Positions 21,305 through 31,926 of a stretch of DNA of 46,217 nucleotides are shown here, piece after piece. The notes beneath the pieces were generated by a model that worked only from the letters and a program-made list of their open reading frames with translations, had not been told where the DNA came from and made no database searches. The position numbers and the translations under genes were made by a program. The stretch is from Xanthoparmelia taractica. Lineage: Eukaryota > Ascomycota > Lecanoromycetes > Lecanorales > Parmeliaceae. The DNA lies in assembly GCA_033085395.1 (NCBI GenBank), contig JANQBS010000288.1, positions 1 through 46,217 on the forward strand. Reading direction: 5' to 3'. Each line of letters begins with the position of its first letter. Within the stretch, counting starts at the first letter, position 1.

Positions 21305-21718
21305 AATGAGGGCTGAACTGAGATCTCATTATTATCATTGAGTATACATAGGCCTATGCTAGCAACTTCAACGGATCGAAGGCTGCTTTTTATTTGCTAT
21401 ACAGTTAAAAGGACTTGACTAGTCAGAAGAACTTGATATTATCGCTCGCCAGAAGAACTTAATAAAGGCTACTCCTCCTTACCTTCATTTTCTATTTCCC
21501 GACACTCCTTTCATTATTCTTTGCTTCACTCAAATCGCTCTCTTTAGAACTATTACTATCTTTATCATATATCAAACCCTCTAAGAAACATACCCTCTTT
21601 TCAAAGAAGCACCAAGTCAAGCCGTGCCAAATTACCCGAGAAAAGCACGAATTCCCCAAAACTTCTTCCGAGAAAAGACACATCTCTTAACCACGAACAG
21701 CCTTTCCTTACCAGCTCT

Positions 21719-24000
21719 ATGAAAAACTCATCTACAGATTCCTCACCTATCGAAAACCCACCCACTCCTAGCCAAGCACCAGAATCAGAGTCACCTAAGG
21801 TCACCACCAAAGCAACATCTAATAGACCATTAGCAAAAGCTCCAGCTCCTAGCCAAGCGACTTTCAACAAATCATCTCTTTCTTCTTATCCGCAAGACTC
21901 TTCTCGTGCTATAGGTCAAACTAAGATTCATTTCTTCAAGGGGCTCCGAGATAAAAAGAAAGATTCTACAGAATTTCTAGAAGATCTAGAGTGGGCATAC
22001 GAGCAAGATTATTAGAATCATGAACCCGAAGATACGGATACCCGAGCACAATACCACAATAAGACTTACCGAATTTTGTTCCGGCAGAGCCTTAAGGACT
22101 ATACCTTTATTTAATATAGCGAGCTCGACGCGGAAGTCAAGCAGAATTGAACTTAACTACGGGACGAATTTCTTTCAGCCTTTATTATCATAGCAAAAGA
22201 TGCTTAAACCAAAAGATTCGAATTAAGAGTGAAGCTAATAAATTTGAAACAAGGAGAATTCGAAAATATTTCGAATTATCTTAAGCGAGCAGCTGAGCTT
22301 GTAACGCAACTTCCCTAAGATTATATCGATATCGGAATAACTATCTTGAAGGGCATAAAAGATAGTAGCAAGAGGGATACTCTATTATTCGAGTGCAATA
22401 AAGATATCGACTATATCTTTGCTATAGTTACTCGGCTTATTAAAGTAGCTTATAGTGAGGTTAGCAAGATTAATTCCTTCGACTCGGGGTATATAGATGT
22501 CATGAGAGTCACTCTACCCGGAGCTTCTTTTAGAACGAATGAAGAATTAATAAGATAAGTCCTTATCAATACAAATCAAGCTTTCCCAGCGTTGGTTTAA
22601 GGAATAAGAGCCCTTTATACAGCACAAACCAAAGGAGTTACTATCAAAGCACCCAACTCGAACCAAGCATAGATATACTCACCTCGAAATCCTGATCGTC
22701 CAAGAAAGTCACTGTCGGAAGTCCGATACTTCATTTATAAAGAACTCGAACACTACGCCAGCGATCATAAGAAACACCAGAGCCCCCCACCAGTGACGGC
22801 CGAAGCTTTCACGCAGCAGCAACATCAGCAGAAATATGAGTAGTATTACGAGCAGGATGAGGACCAATCACTCGATAATCAACAACCCGTGGCAAGTCGA
22901 TATTTATTTATCGAAAATGAACCGTCTCTTGCTATAGCGGCTGCGAAGCCCAAACCACAACCAGTCAAAACACCACAAATTCTCCAACGTTCGAAAGGTG
23001 TTCAGAAGCAATTAAAAGATAAAGGATATAACTCCCCAGAGCTATCTCAATTTATCTTAGACTAAATTAGAGACTTCAATAAAAGCCAAGCTCAAATAAA
23101 CCAAGATATAAGAATTATAAAAGATATAAATCTTAACGAAGAAGAAACGAATGAAAGTACGATTAGCCGTAATAACACAGGACTTTACGATCCAGCTTCC
23201 CCTTCTCATGAATTACCCCAAGCACCCACTGCACCTACATTAGCACGTAAGCCTTATCAACCTATTAGACAAAACATATAGTGGCCACCCTAAACTCGAG
23301 TCACTAAAATAGAGAAAGTGTAGAAATTAGTGGCAAAGCAAGCGCCAAAACAACCTAACCCTATCCGTGAAATAATAGATAGTAAGGGATTTGATGTCAA
23401 TTAGATTTTGAATCTACCTATTCAACTAAGTCTAGAAGATCTACTGAATCGATCGAACCAAACTATCAAGGAATTGACTTATAGTATACAAAGGTCCACG
23501 CCTCGATATCGAGTCAAGAGACCTACAGAAGTGCCAAGCAGAGTAGCTGAAGCACCGCCCGTCCAAGCCGCCCTTACCGCTACTGCACTCTTACCACCCA
23601 GCGTGATAGCCTATACTTTTAAGAATAACGGGAAAAGTAAACCGATAATAATTATATTTTAGATATATGCTCTTAAATTACTTAAGACTCTATTAGACGA
23701 AGAATTACTAATAGAGCTACTGGCACGGAGAAAACTTAATCAAATAAATTCAAAACCTAAGATTTACACCGATAATCTTCTAAAAGTGAGCCTTATAACG
23801 AACAAGCTTAATACTCTTACCGACTATATCTTTATATTAGTAAATATTAAAGAAGTTAAAGCAACGATTAAAGCATGAATCGTGAACGTAGATATCTATA
23901 ACCTATTGCTCGGATTGACTTGAATAAGAAGAACTCATTGTAATTCTTATTATAATTCGGGTAGCGTGACTATTAGCGGTAATGATATGAAGGAGAGACG
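21719..24000 (+). pseudogene. Retrotransposon gag plus aspartic-protease region, RIP-inactivated
   Basis: One reading frame (ATG at 21719) runs on through stops to about 24000. The N-terminal part is Ser/Pro-rich. Near 21930-22560 is a capsid-like helical region, with IHFFKGLRDKKKDSTEFLED and later FENISNYLKRAAELVTQLP. A Pro/Gln-rich nucleocapsid-like stretch follows. From about 23770, sequence such as YIFILVNIKE and VDIYNLLLGL resembles a retropepsin fold, although the catalytic Asp triad is not evident. Stops at 22013, 22110, 22148 and others are TAG/TAA/TGA, compatible with RIP. The gag and protease parts share a frame. Confidence 0.7.
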
Positions 24001-24199
24001 AGTGCCTACGTAGCTTATTTCTATGAAAACGAGATTATTAATTGTAGAATTCGATGAAGAAGAAGAGTTAGTCGATTTTGCTTGCCAGTATTTACTTAAT
24101 AAGTAGAAAAAAGCCTGACTCTAACTTCTTAAGCAGAAGGGAGTTAGGGCACGATTAGATCTATAAGAGATTATATAAACTCACTTAAATCACTAACGA

Positions 24200-27100
24200 A
24201 GGAAGAGACTATCGACACTTACCTCAGTGCCGCTATTCTTATATGCTCCGTCGCTACAATTAATCGAACTCCTTCTATTAACCTAAAGCCCGCTATAACT
24301 TCAGCAAATCCTATAAAATTTTCGCTTGAAAAAGGAAATAATTTTCTCACGAAACGACGCCTCGTGTTACGATCTTTATCGAATATATTTATTAACGTAA
24401 TTAAAGTATGGGTTAACTTAAGTGATATAGTTATCGGGGTAAAAGTAGACACGCCTGAACGAATTAAGCGAGTATAACGAATATTATATATTTAAAAAGA
24501 TTATTTCGCTAAACGTATTCGGGACATTAAAGCAACGAATCTTATTGAATATTTAATCGATCTCAAGTCAAATGCTAAGTCAATTAAAGAAACTCTATCA
24601 CGCTATATAGCAGAGAAACAAGAGTTTGCAAATCAAATATTTTCGAAGCTTAAAGACGCTGAAATTATCGTGCGTCGTAGTAGCCCTTAAAGAGCTAGAA
24701 TAAAATTTTCGCTAAAGAAAAAGAATTCGTCTCTTAAGAGAGTAGTTCATAATTTTATACCGATAAACGAATATACTATTAAATTCGCTTACCCTATACA
24801 TTATCTAAAGGAAGTAGTAAATACGCTTATTACCCCAGGCTTCGAAGTATATTTCATATTAGATACTTTAAATTCATATTAGACTATCTCGATGCAAGCA
24901 AAGAACGTCAATAAGATAGAATTCCTTACGTTAAATAAATAGTAAATGTATCTAAGAATAGGATAAGGCCTCAAAGAAGCACCTCACACCTATGCTTAGT
25001 TCGGGGATCTAGTTTTTAACTCGCTATCAAAGAATTCCGAGGGTAAGCAAAGGATACCTACTCTTATTGAACGTTTCGAAGATTATACTTTTTAGATATT
25101 TATGGACGACCATTTAGCTACTACCAAAGACTTTAAGTCTATATTTACTTTTCTCCACGAAAAATATTTCTTAAGAGTTGCTTTTGATCCCATCTACTTA
25201 TCTAGACTCAAGACTTACATCTTCGCTGAGAATCTCGAATTACTAGGCTTTCACGATAACGCTTAAGGCCTTCGATCGTCTCTTAAGTATTAACAAAAGG
25301 TCGAGTAATAACCCACATTAATAAATCGCGTCGAATTAGACGTATTCCTTTAATTAATCTCTTTTTTAAGAATCTTTATACCAGGACAAGCAAATCTAAT
25401 AATGCAAATAAAAAGAGTCTATCTTAAATAAGTAATCGATAAGTCAAAATAAGAAAAGATCATAATAATGAGGTGGAGGACTATAATAAGAATTTTACGA
25501 AGCCCCCTAAGTATAGAAAGTCCAAGCAATTTACTATTCGAAGGAAATAAATAAAAAAGAAGAGTTTCGATTGAAAAGAAGAATAATAGCTAGCTTTTAA
25601 GAAGATAAAGTAAGTAATTAGTATCAATGCTATGGTAGATATAGATCCAGACTTGTAATATTATCTAGCTATCGATACTAGCGACTTAGTATTAGAAGGT
25701 TATTTATTTTAGTTACATGGCACTAAAGCTGACATCGAAGCTATTCCAAAGTTCCTATTAAATAAGAGAATTGTTATATTTCTTTCTTTTCGCCTATAGA
25801 ATACTAAAACACGATATATAAACTCTAAACGAGAATATTTTGCTATCGTTAAGTGTCTCGCAGAAGTTAGATGACTAGTTATGGGTAGCAAATACTCGGT
25901 TATAATCTATATAGATTATAAAGCTCTGAAACCCATATTTATTATAGGACAAATAGAAAAGGGTCGAATCGTAAATTGAATGGATAGGTTGGGGGAGTAC
26001 AACTTTAAGCTTATGCATAGGTCTTCTCGAGATTAGTATATCGGCATCGCCGACGATTTGAGTAGGATGCTCACTCGGCTTATATTAATTGATAAAGTAG
26101 AGGATAAGAATAGAATAGTAATGGTCGTAGTTGAAATCGAGTAACGAACTTGATCACTTATAATTTTAGAGTAAGCAGAGGATCGAATAATGAAATACCT
26201 AGAGTTATTAATGTATTACGAGCTTATTAAGTATTTATAGAAAGGCGAAGAAACATTAAATAAGCTCGGAATATCCCGAAATCGAAAGCGTTACCTGAGA
26301 AAGATATTCAAATTCTATATTTTATCAACTATTAATAAATCGTAATTGCTAAGATTTATTAAAAATATCGAAGCTTAGAGCATCTACTTGATTGAAGCAG
26401 AGATCCCTCGATACCTACACGCTACTCATAAAGACCACGATTATCACGCCGCTACTTTAACCCTAGACTACCTCATAGGTCGGGCTTATTGGCCCATAAG
26501 GGTCAAAGATATTTATAATTGATACAGGAGTTGTCACTCTTATTAGCTGCGGGCTAAGAAGTCTATTAAGATAAGTATACGAGTAATTCAAGTTTTTGAA
26601 TTAAATCAAATGTGGGGTATAAATTAAATAGATTCTATTAAGCTAGTCTACTCAATTACAGGAGCAGCATATATACTACTTATACTTGATTACTTTAACA
26701 GGTTCAGTTGGGGCAAAGCATACCAGCAATATACTAATATCGAAGTTCGGGACATGTGAGAGAATCACATCACTTCGATATTTGGTTGGCCTCGAGAAAC
26801 CTATTTCGATAATGAATCTTACTTTGTAAATCGACCGGTTTAATATATGCTTCGTGATTATGAAGTAGCACATTTTACAGAATTAATAAGTTATTCTTCA
26901 AGCACGGGGTTGCTCGAGCGAGTAGTGTAGGAAATGATAGCTTTCCTCGCCAAGAAATACATCGAAAAGGATATCACTGACGGCTGATCTCTTAACGTCC
27001 GGGATGGAATTCTTGAGATAAATACCAAGCTGATTAGGATTTATGAATATTTATTAGCATAGCTAAGGTTAGGATACGAGCCACAGCAGTATCATTTTGA

Positions 27101-27492
27101 TATGGCATCGAAGCCCTTGCCAGACGACCCAGAAAACATACAGGAGATTCCAGTACATTAGCAACAAATTTTTGCTACCCTTCGGGACGAAAACAGACTA
27201 CTAGCTATGAAAGCGGCTTCTTATATTTATTATTCTAGAGGCAAGAGAGAACGTAAGCAAAGAATATCATAAGCAGGGGACTTAGTCACTATAAGAAATC
27301 ATGTTATCAACAAAGATAAGAGGAAAAAGCTCGAATCAAAATGGCTTAAACCTAGGTTACTTATTAGGGTAATCAAGCACGGTCTTAGCGAATACGTATA
27401 AGAATTATATAGCACGGGAGTTAAAAAGCGATATTATATGAATAATATACTTTTCTATTGTCGACGAACGCCCGTTTTCTTAGTAGGAGTAT
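24200..27492 (+). pseudogene. Retrotransposon pol: reverse transcriptase, RNase H, integrase, RIP-inactivated
   Basis: The RT region is about 24300-25300. It holds the palm motif FMDD at 25099-25110, where RIP may have turned a Val codon into ATG, followed by LLGFHDN, the usual LGF motif. RNase H follows in another frame at about 25720-26080, with REYFAIVKCLAEVR and ending YIGIADDLSRM. Integrase is at about 26280-27480: a zinc-binding-like HATHKDHDYH, a CxxC with its first Cys altered to Tyr, the core with ILDYFNRFSWGKAY and FDNESYFV, and a C-terminal domain with AGDLVTIRNH. More than thirty in-frame stops make it non-functional. The domain order places it in Ty3/gypsy. Confidence 0.82.
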
Positions 27493-28300
27493 AACTAACC
27501 TTTTTATCACGCGAAATCACACTAGTAATAATATCAAGTAGTCGAATTAAAGATAGTAGACGAGGGTAGAGAGCACTCTGTCTCTATTAAGTTAGCTATT
27601 ATATAATTATTATTTGCATACTTATCGAAAGCATTATCGGAGTTTGCGAATATAATCTCAAAAGTGAATCTCTTCGCTTAGTAAACACTTACTTTCGCTT
27701 TTATATCACTATCTTTCTTATATCTCACTCGTTTAACTTCGTAGTATTAAAAACGTTTCTTTCTTTAATAATTCTCGCTACGTTATTATAGTTAAATTAA
27801 AGGTTAATACTATATTAAAGTAGTAAGCGGGGGCTTTAGAAAGAAAAAAGCGAGCTTAGAATAAATCGTAATCTTAAGCTGGATCTGTAGGATTAGCCTC
27901 GCCTCTTCTTTTAGTAAAGCGATTTAATAATAATCTTTTTATAAATTCAAACTTCGACTTATAAATATCAAAGAAAGCAAAGGTTAGTAAACTTATCTTA
28001 CTATCGTTAGTTTAAAGTAGCGACGATAACTCAAAAGGCGAGGAAATCGTAAAAAATTATAGTTAACTTAACTTCGTCTCAGTAGAACGTCTTAATTCAG
28101 ACGTTCCACTTTATATAGCATGAAATCCCGTGTTATACAATATGGTGCTTCTCTCATGTATTATTTAATATCAAGAATAAGCCTATCGAATCCAGCATTA
28201 TTTCGGCAAGAGATTAGATAATCTAAGCTTTTGGCTTATGCTAGCTTAAGCTCTTTAAGAATTTAAATCTTTTTTCACGAATTAGGTTTTTAGAACATAG
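27493..28300. other. AT-rich spacer between integrase and the extra 3' frame
   Basis: About 800 bp inside the retrotransposon with no readable domain on either strand. It may be part of the pol C-terminus or of the extra gene, degraded beyond recognition. Stops are dense in all frames. Confidence 0.45.
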
Positions 28301-29560
28301 GTTCAAAGCGACTTAGAGAACTGTCACATTAAGCTCGGGGCGCATTTATTCTCAAATCTTTTCATGCGCTTCGAGCAGCTAAGATATATCGAAGCTTCAA
28401 TATCCGATCGTTCAGTACCAAAGCGTGTCTATATAGACTATCTTTAGATAGTCAAAAAGAACGCTACTCGTCTACTAAAGGGAATTAAAGCAATTAAGGA
28501 AGCTATCAAAGAATAAACCATCACCAATCATTAGGTAATTCGGGAAATACTAAGGATACTATTAGACGGCGACGTACCAATAATCAATGAAAAAGAGCAT
28601 ATGAAAGCCATTAACGAATATTTAAGCTATCTAGCAAGAGCGGCTGAATCGATCCGACGAGAACTCCTGCCCATTGCCATAATAGCAAGCAATTATTGCG
28701 ATAAGGCAAATCGAAGACTCATCGATTTGAAAGCAGTTATTTTATTCTTTATATCTATACTTAATCACACTCTAAAGCAACGAGTAGATGGAGTCTTACG
28801 AGCGAACTCTCGCGTAGGCAATATAAATATCAAGCAAGAGCTAAAGAAGCTGTCGGACGAAGAATTGAGATTAGATATGAATAGGTTTAATGATTTAATT
28901 TAAGAAAAAGAATTAGAATCAAATATTGATGCTGCCTTAAAAGAACCGGATATCGTCATTACCCGAAGCAAAGGAAATAAAAAAATTCAAGCCTCTAATA
29001 CCTCCGCTGGCCCATCTTATGCTGACAATGCCGGTTAAGCATTAGACGTTCAAGCATTAGACGTCCAAGCATCAGACGTCCAAGCATCAGACGTTCAAGT
29101 AGCAGACGTCCAAGTAGTAGACGTCCAAGCAGCAGACGTCCAAGCAGCAGATACCTAAGCACCGGTATCAGTAACGGGAGAAGCATCAATCCCACCTACG
29201 TAAACCACTGAGAAGTATCGGAGCAAGCCACCTATAGAACCTAAGTCCATAATAGACACAAGCAGTCTTTCAGAAATATTCATAACAAAAATTCTAGGAG
29301 CTCACTTCTATTATTGTGCTAATTATAACGTGGATTTCGAGGTAAGAATAAAAAGTAAGATAATTAGGAAATTGACGAAGGATATAAGGATAAAATTAAT
29401 AAAGAATATAAAGCTAAGGATTAAACGAGAGATTAGGGAAAAATTTAAAGTAGAAGTTAAATCAAAAATCATTTAATAAATAAAGAAGACTATTACTACT
29501 GAAGTCTGAGCAAATCTAAGATAAGAATTAAAGAAGAAATTGCTGGCCAGCTAAGGCTCT
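28300..29560 (+). pseudogene. Extra 3' open frame of the retrotransposon, function unknown
   Basis: Reading through RIP-type stops, one frame continues for over 400 codons. It is mostly helical and charged: HLFSNLFMRFEQLRYIEASI, then RLLKGIKAIKEAIKE, then HMKAINEYLSYLARAAESIR. A repeat region of (A/V)xDVQ pentapeptides (29039-29158) and a Lys/Ile-rich tail follow. The uninterrupted 100-codon segment at 28601-28903 shows it was a real coding frame before RIP. A possible start is ATG 28364, but the frame extends upstream of it. It lies after integrase, where gypsy elements usually have only the pol end or an env-like gene; no signal peptide or transmembrane helix is visible, so an envelope is not supported. 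A second Gag-like or host-derived protein is possible. Confidence 0.6.
29039..29158 (+). repeat. 15-bp minisatellite, eight units, coding for DVQ pentapeptides
   Basis: Eight tandem 15-base units related to CATCAGACGTCCAAG. In the element's extra frame they encode alanine or valine, a variable residue, then DVQ. Unit differences are mostly C/T transitions, in line with RIP. This is not a CRISPR: there are no spacers. Confidence 0.9.
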
Positions 29561-29986
29561 ATTTGAAGCTCTGATCTTCTATTTCATGGCATTAAACACA
29601 ACGAAGACTTATACTTGATACTTCCTTAATAGAACTGGATCGATGCTTCAATAGCATCAATATTCTTATTGAGTTCTTATGCTTTAATAGCATTAACGCA
29701 TCCTTAGCTATCTTATGCTTCAACAGTATTGAACCCCTATTCCCTATATTCGTTTTTTTTCCATCGTTCAGCACTGAAGAGAATTGATATACTTATCACC
29801 AAAATACTAGCATTTCAAATTCATTACGTCTAATGCTTCGAAGCCTTTTCTTCTATCTGGGTGATCAAGCGCTTTCTTCTATCAAAATAAGATTCGATTC
29901 TTTTACTTAAACGCCAATAGCATAGGAGAAGTAGAAAGTGTCTATATAAGCTTCGGGGACGAAGCTTTTCTTCTGCTTGAGTGTGC

Positions 29987-30120
29987 TGAAGAAAGGAACG
30001 GGGAGAAAAGAATTACTAAGCATTAGGCTTTCTTTTTATAAAATAGCACTCAGCAAGTAGATACTCTTAGATAGAGAATATACGAACGAAATTGACCTCT
30101 GCTACTGTTGTGATTATTCA
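29987..30120 (+). repeat. Right LTR (134 bp)
   Basis: It begins TGAAGAAAGGAACGGGG and ends GATTATTCA, followed by the target duplication GTAT at 30121-30124, which also precedes the left LTR at 21167-21170. Confidence 0.9.
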
Positions 30121-30414
30121 GTATACGTTAAGGTATTCTAGATACCTTAGTCCTAGTCTCAGCCCTATTTTCTCAGCCCTATTTTCTCAGCCCTATTTAC
30201 TCAGCCCTATATGCTTAGCCCTATACTAGCGTGCCAAGACCATTTTCTATTCTATCATCTTTATTAATAATCAAAACTGCTCCACTGTTAGTTCAACTGC
30301 CAGTTGATAGTTGGTTCGTGTATATAAGACAGTTGGTGCAGTTCTAGATTCGAAACCCAGTAGTTGGTGCAGTTTGGCCCCCAAAACCAACTATTTCAAC
30401 TATCGCCAGCACTG

Positions 30415-31899
30415 TGATAATCTGCATCAAAGGTAACATGTAGACCGTCTGACCTACATCTTCGTCTGAGTCTGCGCACACACCAAAAAAGTTCGTAACC
30501 TGTTGAGGACGAGACATTGAGCCCGTAATTATTCGCTCTGCTTCTATACAATTTCCCCAAAAGCATACAAGTACAGCTGAGGGTAAGTTGTCCTCCAGAA
30601 ACCTTTCCCGTAAGATCTCGTCCGGATAGAATAACATAGGCGTCAACAACATGGGCGTGGTGCTTATGTTGCCTTGTTTTATCCAAAGTATGACTTATAA
30701 CCATTCCGTCGACAGATGCCCATGACCAACTCGGAGCTCGATATTTTACATGTTGTGGTAGTCGACGACCATACATACCAGCACGACTGAAATTCGATGT
30801 CCTTCCTCCACAGGCCAGGTAAAATAATCGTCATTGGTCTCTTTTTGGACTGCTCGAGCAATTCCTGATATAGCGACTAATTTGTCTTTACCGAACGGAA
30901 GTTTTTCTGAGGTGTACAACAAAGGGCCACTATCGTCTTCCAACTGTGGGAAAGTGGTCTTTTCTCTGGGTGGAACATGTGCCACTCTGAAAGACGCGGA
31001 GTGCCCTCGTGAAAGGATTCATTAGCACCCTTTACCCTGCATCCCCAGAAAATCTCCGCATCGCCAAAGAAGAGAGTCCGGGCTGCCAAAAGCCTCCTCC
31101 TGCAAACACCATGCCCTACCCACTAGGGGTGACTTGGCCACTCACTGATGAAAAATTCTTGGGGCAACATTCCAGGCCGTTCCGCGACCCTCTATTACCG
31201 CCGTAAAGTGAACCTTTCCCACGTATTCTCCAGGTTTGACAAAGCAGCCCGAATGGCCATCGATAGCTCCTGATGCTGCATTGTTGACCGTTGAGCCGCC
31301 ATAAATTGAACCCATCATTCCCGATTCCTTTTCCCAATCGGAATCCGAATTCTGTATAATACAGAGGGAATCAATCCACAGATAATCAAGCCCTAGATTT
31401 TTTGTGATCTCGACAGGATCTCTGAAGGTCTTTGTCAGGTTCTTCAGGGGTATTGCATTTATAAAGAATTCCGTCAATTCTTGTTTGAGCCTTATGAAAT
31501 CGATATTTCCCCAGCAGTGACTCAACGTAGCGTATCTGGGTCGTTTTTCCCAACCATCAATGATAAACGGCCGTAGGTCCTTTGAGCCTACATCTAGGAG
31601 TCTAGTAGGTAGTCGAGAATGCTCCTTTGTGCTAATGGTGTAAGTATGGCGTGTATCTAAGCAGGCGTCAAGCCACCTCTTTGCCAACTCGAGCTGTGTA
31701 CTGGCCTTCTCTATTGTCCGGACGCGAAATGGCCTTGTGACTTTTCACTATCCATCTGCTCTGCTACAAGTTCGAGATTATACGTACAGAGAACAGCATC
31801 AGTCGGAGGTACGTATAGCGGATCATTGCAATCCGAATCATGTCCAGGCCATGGGGGCATCATGCAATAGAATTCGCGGCCGTCCTGGCTTATCGACAC
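30415..31899 (-). pseudogene. HET-domain (heterokaryon incompatibility) gene, 5' fragment, frameshifted
   Basis: The HET core reads RPRYATLSHCWGN, then LGLDYLWIDSLCIIQ, then GSIYGGSTVNNAASGA, GRAWCLQEE, ARTLFFGDAEIFWGC, GKDKLVAISGIA, and YRAPSWSWASVDG near the 3' end. These blocks are in order but in different frames: at least six small shifts are needed (near 31740, 31100, 30935, 30825 and 30780, plus the one in the left fragment). There is also an in-frame TGA just before VAKSPLVGRAW near 31150. The gene is then cut at 30415 by the hAT-like element. HET proteins trigger programmed cell death when incompatible fungal cells fuse. The start is uncertain; an ATG near 31850 follows the stop of the upstream STAND-ankyrin gene by under 100 bp, on the same strand. 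It is clearly non-functional. Confidence 0.88.
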
Positions 31900-31926
31900 T
31901 GAGATTGTTGAAGGTTTACCTAAAGA

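Larger units (their letters stand above)
21171..30120 (+). mobile_element. RIP-degraded Ty3/gypsy-type LTR retrotransposon (8.95 kb)
   Basis: It is bounded by two 134-bp direct repeats that start TG and end CA, with GTAT immediately outside both ends as a 4-bp target duplication. Internally, on the + strand, the order is gag, protease region, reverse transcriptase, RNase H, integrase; RT before integrase defines the Ty3/gypsy lineage. The body is AT-rich, with stops that are mostly TAG/TAA where CAG/CAA would be expected, the signature of RIP. At least one indel also separates the RT and RNase H/integrase frames. Downstream of integrase is a further 1.2-kb open frame with no gypsy counterpart that I know. 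The LTRs are short for a gypsy element of this size. No convincing tRNA primer-binding site follows the left LTR and no polypurine tract precedes the right one, so priming may be unusual or the sites destroyed. Confidence 0.88.
20975..30414. mobile_element. hAT-like non-autonomous DNA transposon, itself split by an LTR retrotransposon
   Basis: The left end is CAGTGCTGGCGATGGT at 20975. The right end, read inward on the minus strand from 30414, is CAGTGCTGGCGATAGT. Thirteen bases are identical from the tip and 15 of 16 overall. The CAGTG tip and the 8-bp duplication TGATAATC fit the hAT superfamily. Without the nested retrotransposon the element is only about 490 bp (20975-21170 plus 30121-30414). 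The arms carry many copies of CAGTTG/CCAACTG in both orientations, typical of subterminal transposase-binding repeats. No transposase is visible, so it depends on an autonomous relative. The right arm also has four or five tandem copies of CTCAGCCCTATTTT-like units at about 30158-30230. Confidence 0.82.

Noticed and set aside
29039..29158. CRISPR-like regular repeat
   Set aside because: The 15-base units are directly tandem with no spacers, lie within a coding frame and the genome is eukaryotic.
28995..29195. Leu/Arg-rich open frame on the minus strand across the minisatellite
   Set aside because: It only mirrors the 15-bp repeat; the + strand frame is continuous with a longer coding region.
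28300..29560. Envelope-like gene of an errantivirus-type element
   Set aside because: No signal peptide, furin-like site or transmembrane helix is visible; the frame is helical, charged and ends in a repeat array.
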